Assembly: GCA_963693315.1 (NCBI GenBank)
Contig: OY856186.1
Coordinates: forward strand, 283,956,944-284,020,943
Length of the DNA stretch: 64,000 bases
Reading direction: 5' to 3'
From: Diogma glabrata
Lineage: Eukaryota > Arthropoda > Insecta > Diptera > Cylindrotomidae
Under the pieces are notes generated by a model. The model made no database searches and was not told the DNA's origin. It saw only the letters and a program-made list of their open reading frames with translations. A program made the translations under genes and the position numbers. Shown piece after piece: positions 59,002 to 64,000 of the stretch (its first letter is position 1; each line of letters begins with the position of its first letter).

Positions 59002-59728
59002 ATGGCTTCATCAATTCTATCATCAATTGAGAAATTAAGAGGACGTGAAAACTATGCGTCATGGAAGTTATCAATGGAAAATTACCTAATAATGGAAGAG
59101 CATTCCATGTGTATCACCGGCAATGAGATTGATGAAAAAAAGCTAAAGCCAAAGCAGCAATCATCTTGAGCATAGATAAATCAAACTATGTTCATGTTCA
59201 GTAAGCATCAACTGCAAAGGAAGATTGTGATAGTCTAAAAAAGAGGTATTCTTTTGAAGATACAGGTGCTGTTCGAAAGGTGAGTTTGATGCGGAAAATC
59301 GTAAATACGAAGTTGGATAATTGTGTGTCCATGAATGTATATGTTAGTGAGATTATCTCAACGGCTCAGAGATTGAATAAAATTGGGTTTAAGGTTCCTG
59401 ATGAATGGCTTGCGATTTTGTTATTGGCTGGATTGAATGATGACTATATGTCTATGATTAACAAATGGATGCAATAATAGCTTTTCTTCAAGGGGAGGTT
59501 AAAGAAACGATATATATGAACCAACCAGAATATTTCGATAATAAGTCTGGAAGAGTTTACAAATTAAGGAAAGCCATTTACGGTTTAATACAAGCAAGTC
59601 GACAATGGAATCGTATAGTTAAATGGAGATTTAAGCAAAGTTATCAAAGATTTAAATGTTCAAGCAACCAGTCATACGTTTTATATCATAATTTTTACCA
59701 TTTAGTTTTTTATATTAAATGTAAGTAA
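59002..59728 (+). pseudogene. Ty1/Copia gag joined to reverse-transcriptase fragment (broken)
   Basis: The frame starting at the ATG 59002 encodes a Copia gag of the DUF4219/UBN2 type: 'SSIEKLRGRENYASWKLSME', 'YLIMEEH', 'CITGNEIDEKKL'. After a frameshift and a stop near 59215 it continues with 'DSLKKRYSFEDTGAVRKVSL' and 'IGFKVPDEWLAILLLAGLND'. At about 59465 it switches to the RVT_2 reverse transcriptase: 'IIAFLQGEVKETIYMNQPEY' and 'YKLRKAIYGLIQASRQWN'. Nucleocapsid, protease and integrase, normally between them, are missing, so a large internal deletion joined the two. LTRs were not found. Confidence 0.85.
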
Positions 59729-60072
59729 TGTAATGTTGTATATTAAATGTTTTATTACAGCTGCATATCTTTATTTTACATCATTAAAATAATAAGTAAT
59801 AAAGAAAACAACTATTTGTAATGCTTTAATAACGTTTTTTATACTAAAAAAAATTTTATATTTAAACGCGGCAATTTGTTTAGTGTTTTTAGCGGCACAA
59901 TGGCGTTTTTAGCGGCACAAAGCCAGCACTGTCAATAATAGCTTACTTGTAATAACTTACTTGTTATATATAGTGTACTATTTTTTGGCAAGAATAAATT
60001 TTTATGAATAATATTAATAGTTTATATTTTGTTTGCTTTGAATATTTTTCTAAAACCATTAGCATTCAATCA
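59729..60072. other. Spacer upstream of the hAT element
   Basis: AT-rich. A 22-bp direct duplication containing 'tttttagcggcacaa' lies at about 59887-59929, and nearby 'ccagcactg' might be the remains of a transposon end. No gene seen. Confidence 0.4.
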
Positions 60073-60295
60073 TCTTGAAGCAGTGCCGTTACTACGGTAC
60101 GGCCCACCCGGCCCTGGGCCGGGGGCCCACCATAAAACACTCATAAAAATATGAAAATTAACACTTCAAATAATAGATTTAAAAAACATCAATGCAATTT
60201 TTTTTACTGGGCCCATGCCAATTTCAAAAATTCATTTTTTGTAACTAAGTTGCAAAATCTACGCTTTTTCGTGCGTCATTTTAGTAATTAAATGT

Positions 60296-60528
60296 GCTTT
60301 ATTTAAGCATTAATCTAGTACATTGGTCAGATTCATTAAAGTACTAATTGTAGTTGTTTAATATTTTATTAAAGCAGTAATAATAATGGTTTAATGATTA
60401 ATTAAAGTGTAAGTACTTTAATGAATCATTAAACCATTATTATTAATGCTTTAATAAACTATTAAATAACTACAATTAGTACTTTAATTAATCTGACCAA
60501 ATTTACTAGAGTAATGCTTAAATAAAGC
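60296..60528. repeat. Palindrome at the 3' side of the recombinase fragment
   Basis: A 233-bp near-perfect palindrome with outer words 'gctttatttaagcatta' and 'taatgcttaaataaagc', and inner arms 'tactaattgtagtt' and 'aactacaattagta'. Its right arm overlaps the last codons of the truncated recombinase frame. A palindrome of similar size, but different sequence, lies in the same place relative to the recombinase gene at 27964-28206. Confidence 0.85.
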
Positions 60529-60786
60529 TATCAAATTCGTGAATGATTTCATATCCACGCTGGCGTTCAAATAAACCGTAGTTCTTAGTTTAGAGTACTC
60601 GCACCACGATGTTGAAGGTTTCATGGATCCTAGTTTTCTTACAAAATAGGCCAGCATGACCATGTCATTGATTGTTGTAGTTTTTGATTCTTTGAACCAC
60701 TCATCAAAATTTTGTACGATTGTAGAAATAGCTTTATTTGCTGCTTTTTCTATATCTGACGATACAAAATCACTCAACATCATCAC
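60484..60786 (-). pseudogene. Tyrosine-recombinase N-terminal fragment (intron-less copy)
   Basis: The 100-codon frame aligns with the N-terminus of the recombinase at 28286-29449: 'EKAANKAIST', 'MLAYFVRKLGSMKPSTSW' and 'DMKSFTNLIALF'. It has no catalytic domain and ends in the adjoining palindrome. Where copies 1 and 3 have an intron-like interval after 'LAYFQE..', this copy reads straight through from 'LAYFVRKL' to 'GSMKPSTSW', so the intron is absent. It lies inside the hAT element. The last residues are probably not part of the original protein. Confidence 0.75.
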
Positions 60787-60999
60787 TTGAACTCATCTTG
60801 ATATTTTTCACAATTGGCAGTATGAAAACTAAAAGAAGGCTACTTTCACAATTGGCAGTATGAAAACTAAAACTAAGGCTACATACTCCTTATTAGATCA
60901 AATTGGTTTGCTCAAAACCTACTAGATACAAATGCAATTTGTTTATAGTTGTATTTTTTAAAAGTTTAATTTTGCAGCTTCGTTACAAAAAATCTTGTA

Positions 61000-61119
61000 T
61001 GAAACACGTTGCTAAATTAGTTGTTTTAAGCACTCGATGTATTGTCAACCTCGGCTTCGCCTCGGTTGCCAATTTCACATCTCGTGCTTAAAACAACATA
61101 ATTTAGCAACTTGTTTCAT
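61000..61119. repeat. GC-cored palindrome upstream of the recombinase fragment
   Basis: Arms 'tgaaacacgttgctaaatta' with 'gttttaagcac' and 'gtgcttaaaac' with 'taatttagcaac' face each other. The apex is 'cctcggcttcgcctcggtt' at 61049-61067. It lies about 263 bp upstream of the start at 60786, on the same side as the palindromes of copies 1 and 3. Confidence 0.8.
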
Positions 61120-61256
61120 AAATAGCTCTTAAATAATCACAAAAAGACATTATAATTTATATCAGAAAATCTTTGAATATTGAATATATTAGAAAATATT
61201 TCCCGTTATATCTCTTATTAAGGATAACACTTATTATTCAAAAGAATTTAATTAAT

Positions 61257-61499
61257 ATGTTTCCAAACATAGAAAGAGCAATCAAAATTTTTTTAACCAT
61301 TAAGGTCACTAATTGTTCAGGAGAACAGTCTTTTTAGGCGATGAAATACATAAAAAATGATTTGCGAAACAGCATGCCGCAGGAGCGACTGAATTACCTT
61401 GCGTTGATGTGCATAGAAAGTGATTTATTAAAATCTATAGAATTTGAAGATGTTGTAGATAAATTTGTTGACAAAAAAGTGAGAAGAAAAGATATTTAA
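61257..61499 (+). pseudogene. hAT transposase dimerisation region
   Basis: The frame reads 'FPNIERAIKIFLTIKVTNCS', 'GEQSF', a stop, then 'MKYIKNDLRNSMPQERLNYL', 'ALMCIESDLL' and a basic end at a stop (61497-61499). This is the standard hAT C-terminal dimerisation motif of the type found with DUF4371 transposases. The internal TAG replaces the residue usually Ser after '(S/A)GERSF'. The catalytic core is missing from the element, so it must have relied on enzyme from elsewhere. Confidence 0.88.
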
Positions 61500-61563
61500 A
61501 TAAAATAAATATTATAATAAACCTCAAAAACTCGTAAGTAATTATGCTTTTAAATTTAATTTA

Positions 61564-61783
61564 GACTGGGTTCCAATTAGCTGCTAAATTGTACGAAACT
61601 GCTAAATCTAAATTTAGTTTTACAAAATTACCGAATTTTAATTCAAATTAATATAATCAAGTTGTCAGATATTGTTTAACGTATGAATTTCTTCCAAATT
61701 ATTTAGAAACAAAATATAATTTAGTCAAATAAAATAGTTGACTAAATTGATTTAGCACATTAAGCATCAATTGGAACGCAGTC
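61564..61783. mobile_element. MITE with TTA target duplication, 220 bp
   Basis: The left end 'gactgggttccaatta' (61564) is matched at the right end by 'caattggaacgcagtc' (to 61783). 'tta' flanks both sides (61561-61563, 61784-61786). A 3-bp TWA-type duplication fits PIF/Harbinger MITEs. Nested in the hAT element at 60081-61856. A solo related end is at 49777-49796. Confidence 0.8.
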
Positions 61784-61864
61784 TTATTGTTAATTTTCGA
61801 AAAGGCCACCTAGAAATAGTGGGCCAGGGGCCCCCAAATACATTGGGACGGCACTGTCTTGAAG

Positions 61865-63043
61865 TGTTAATTTTATACGAATATGCTTAAAGTTGTAGCT
61901 ACTAAATTGATCTACATACTTATATCTTACTAATCAACATCAACTTTAACCACACCTTGGATCGCTTTTACTAATAAGTAATTATTTAACGCATGAAATA
62001 AAATAATAACCGCTTCTTTCCTAACCGATAAGTAGTGGTAAACACGACTTACTATGTTAGTTTTCGAATTAGTAACCATCAAAAATACTATGAGATAATT
62101 TAAGATTAAATGTTTCTATATGCAACTTTTATAGAATTAAATGACCTTCGTTCGCTGTGCATGTTTTGCTGTTACTTTAAATTTTGTTTATTTTGCATAA
62201 ACTTTCTTTTCTTTATTCTAAAAGAGAAAAATATCCTTATCATCAATATAAACATACATTCTTGAAAGTTCTTTCACATTCAAGGAGATATACTTCAATT
62301 TAAGTATTTACGCTTTTTAGTGTTTAAGATTTATGTAACATTTTTTTCTATGTTTAATTTAATTAAAGTTGTTATTTTTTGTTCACTTTTAAGGTGGATG
62401 AAAAATTGAACAAGGAAAGAACGGATAGAAATTTTAGAATAACATATAAAAGTGAAGATAATTGTTATTTAGTACTGTGAAATTATTTATCTCATATTGA
62501 CTGTTTTGAATCAATTATTAATCTTGGATTGAATAGTAACATTTTATCCTTCAATAAGAGAACGTCTCTTTTCTCTTATAAAACGGTTTCAATTTCAATA
62601 TTGATTTCTGTTATATGCACTATACAGCGTTTTCATAAGTTAATCAGCTCCCAAACTCAATTTAAAATTGAAACAAAACTTATATAAAACATAAACTCTA
62701 ATTTTATTATAATTACATTTGTTTATCCAAATTTAAATTTTCTCTTAAAATTTTCGAAAAACAAACATTATTTTATTAAATTTCTCATGATGAAAGTTTT
62801 TAGTTTTATTTAAAAAAAGTTAAATTCTTTGAAGATTCGCGTTCTTCTCTTGTTATAAAGGATTATTTGTATGTATCATACCAAAGTGAAAACAAATCAT
62901 AAACAACCGTTAAATTATATGGTTTGCATTGATAAACTGATTTGAACACTATGTCCTCTCTCGCTTGGTGTTTAGAGTTACCGACAAGCCGAATCAAATA
63001 AAACCAGACTGATACAAAAGAAATTGCTAGCTAATAGTGATTT
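61865..63043. other. Unassigned AT-rich DNA
   Basis: No gene, tandem repeat or shared repeat was recognised between the hAT element and the palindrome at 63044. Confidence 0.4.
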
Positions 63044-63169
63044 ACGTACCAAGGTTGTTATAAGGATTTTAACGGCCCGAAGGCGATATGACCAGTCCGA
63101 GGGCCTCTGGACCGAGGGATTCATGTCACCTGAAGGCCATTAAAATCTGATAACGACAGTGGTGCGTAC
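63044..63169. promoter_or_regulatory. GC-cored palindrome upstream of recombinase copy 3
   Basis: An imperfect palindrome: 'tacgtacc..gttgttat', 'gattttaacggcc' face 'ggccattaaaatc', 'ataacgac..ggtgcgta'. The core 'ccgagggcctctgg' + 'accgaggg' at 63097-63118 matches 21 of 22 bases of the copy-1 core (29719-29741, reverse). It lies 327 bp before the ATG. It could be a recombination site, the element's end or a regulatory site. The symmetry and shared core are observed; the role is inferred. Confidence 0.5.
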
Positions 63170-63444
63170 AACGATTTATTTTTCATTAAATGTATTAATA
63201 ATAAATTAGAGTAATTATTAATTATTGAAAAAAAGTTTCATTTTGGTTTCCCTTCAAATAGGTTGCTATTAAAAAATATTTTGATTTCTCTCTAAATGTA
63301 CATATTTATTTATAAGTAGTTGCTAAGTAGTCTTTGAATTTTCGAACAGCTTTAATCGTTTTAATAAAACAATTTGTTTTAATAAAACTAAAATTGGTTC
63401 CTGTCATATAATATTAAAAAAAATATACGAAAACTTAAGAAAAT

Positions 63445-64000
63445 ATGGATTTACGAAATCTTGTCTCACAAAATGCAGCTAAGGCCATTGCCAACTTGCT
63501 GCCTATCAAATCCAAGGTCCGTTAAGACCAGGAATACAGCCTATTTATAGAATGGAAGATCCGGAATAATATTGCAACTATAGATGAGACCGTCATGTTG
63601 GCGTACTTCCAAGAATTGGTATGTTCTTTAAAGTCGATATATATTGCACTGTAAGCCGTATTTATATTCCTTTTTTTATTTTTAGTCTGAAAAGTTTGCC
63701 CCTAATTCACTCTGGACAAAATACTCGATGCTGAAAACCAGTTTATTAGTTAATGCCAATGTCGATCTTACAAAATTCAGCCGCATCATTGCCTTTCTCA
63801 AAACGAAGTCGAAAAACTACGTAGCAAAAAAATCCAAAGTGTTAGAGCCGGACCATATCCAATGTTTCATTCAAGATGCCCCTGATAGTGACCTTCTGCA
63901 CAAAGTAGATATTTTAATGGGTGTGTTTGGGGCCTTGCGGAGGGATGAGTTGACGAAGGTGTCAATAGACGACATTGAAGACAAGGGTTCCTGTGTAGTT
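63445..64000 (+). pseudogene. Tyrosine recombinase, third copy, with intron (cut by window end)
   Basis: Exon 1 (63445-63618, ATG start) reads 'MDLRNLVSQNAAKAIANLLP', has one stop codon after 'IKSKVR', then 'DQEYSLFIEW' and 'VMLAYFQEL'. The interval 63619-63685 begins 'gtatgt' and ends 'ttttatttttag', 67 nt with stops. Exon 2 resumes with 'NSLWTKYSMLKTSLLVNANV', 'IIAFLKTKSKNY', 'KKSKVLEPDHIQ' and 'GVFGALRRDELT', which holds the first catalytic Arg, and runs off the window in the equivalent of copy-1 residue 193. Apart from the stop, the frame is open. It could be nearly intact; the rest of the catalytic domain is not visible. Confidence 0.8.

Larger units (their letters stand above)
60081..61856. 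mobile_element. hAT element with intact ends and 8-bp target duplication
   Basis: The element begins 'cagtgccgt' at 60081 and ends 'acggcactg' at 61856. The 8-bp sequence 'tcttgaag' is present immediately outside both ends (60073-60080 and 61857-61864), the hAT-type target duplication. The subterminal zones are GC-rich and complementary ('ggccctgggccgggggccc' on the left, 'gggccaggggccccc' on the right). It carries only the C-terminal part of a transposase (61257-61499) and has been invaded by a recombinase fragment with palindromes (about 60296-61119) and by a MITE (61564-61783). Confidence 0.93.

Overview
The window looks like repeat-rich, strongly AT-biased nuclear DNA from a metazoan, most likely an insect. 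The evidence is the transposon set (Penelope-like, Jockey-type LINE, Copia, PIF/Harbinger, hAT and Crypton-like tyrosine-recombinase elements), a 179-bp satellite array, long (TA)n tracts, small GT-AG introns and many foldback elements. The species cannot be named from the sequence. I saw no operons, convincing tRNA or rRNA genes, or intact host gene. Almost everything recognisable is mobile or repetitive DNA, much of it nested.

Layout. 0.4-4.3 kb: satellite array with an eight-monomer higher-order repeat. 4.8-5.6 kb: a 327-bp tandem duplication and a (TA)n tract. 5.6-19.8 kb: mostly unassigned AT-rich DNA with palindromic MITE-like elements and dispersed repeats. 19.9-22.2 kb: a foldback element. 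22.2-24.2 kb: a broken Jockey-type LINE. 25.1-27.5 kb: another foldback with a 149-bp tandem repeat. 27.65-29.8 kb: a tyrosine-recombinase element with long terminal inverted repeats. 31-35 kb: palindromes and small repeats. 35.4-42.9 kb: a PIF/Harbinger element with an apparently intact transposase, an inverted duplication of its DNA-binding-protein gene and several inserts. 44.7-48.1 kb: a (TA)n island holding a Penelope-like element and a hAT-like MITE. 48.1-49.6 kb: a modular repeat. 52.0-56.7 kb: a 4.7-kb foldback. 56.7-58.6 kb: a decayed second Harbinger. 59.0-59.7 kb: a Copia remnant. 60.1-61.9 kb: a hAT element with a perfect 8-bp target duplication, invaded by a recombinase fragment and a MITE. 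63.0-64.0 kb: a third recombinase copy running off the window.

The best candidate for something new is the tyrosine-recombinase family, present three times. One copy has an open frame with the R, HxxR, H/W and Y residues in place and lies between inverted arms of 300 bp or more, which Cryptons are not generally described as having. Each copy has an imperfect palindrome with a GC-rich core about 260-330 bp upstream of its start. Two cores are nearly identical (21 of 22 bases) and could be recombinase sites. Two copies share an intron position and the third lacks the intron. Other points of interest are a degenerate hammerhead-like motif in the Penelope-like 3' region and foldback elements assembled from shared modules. 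Boundaries of repeats were read by eye and are approximate unless a target duplication is stated.
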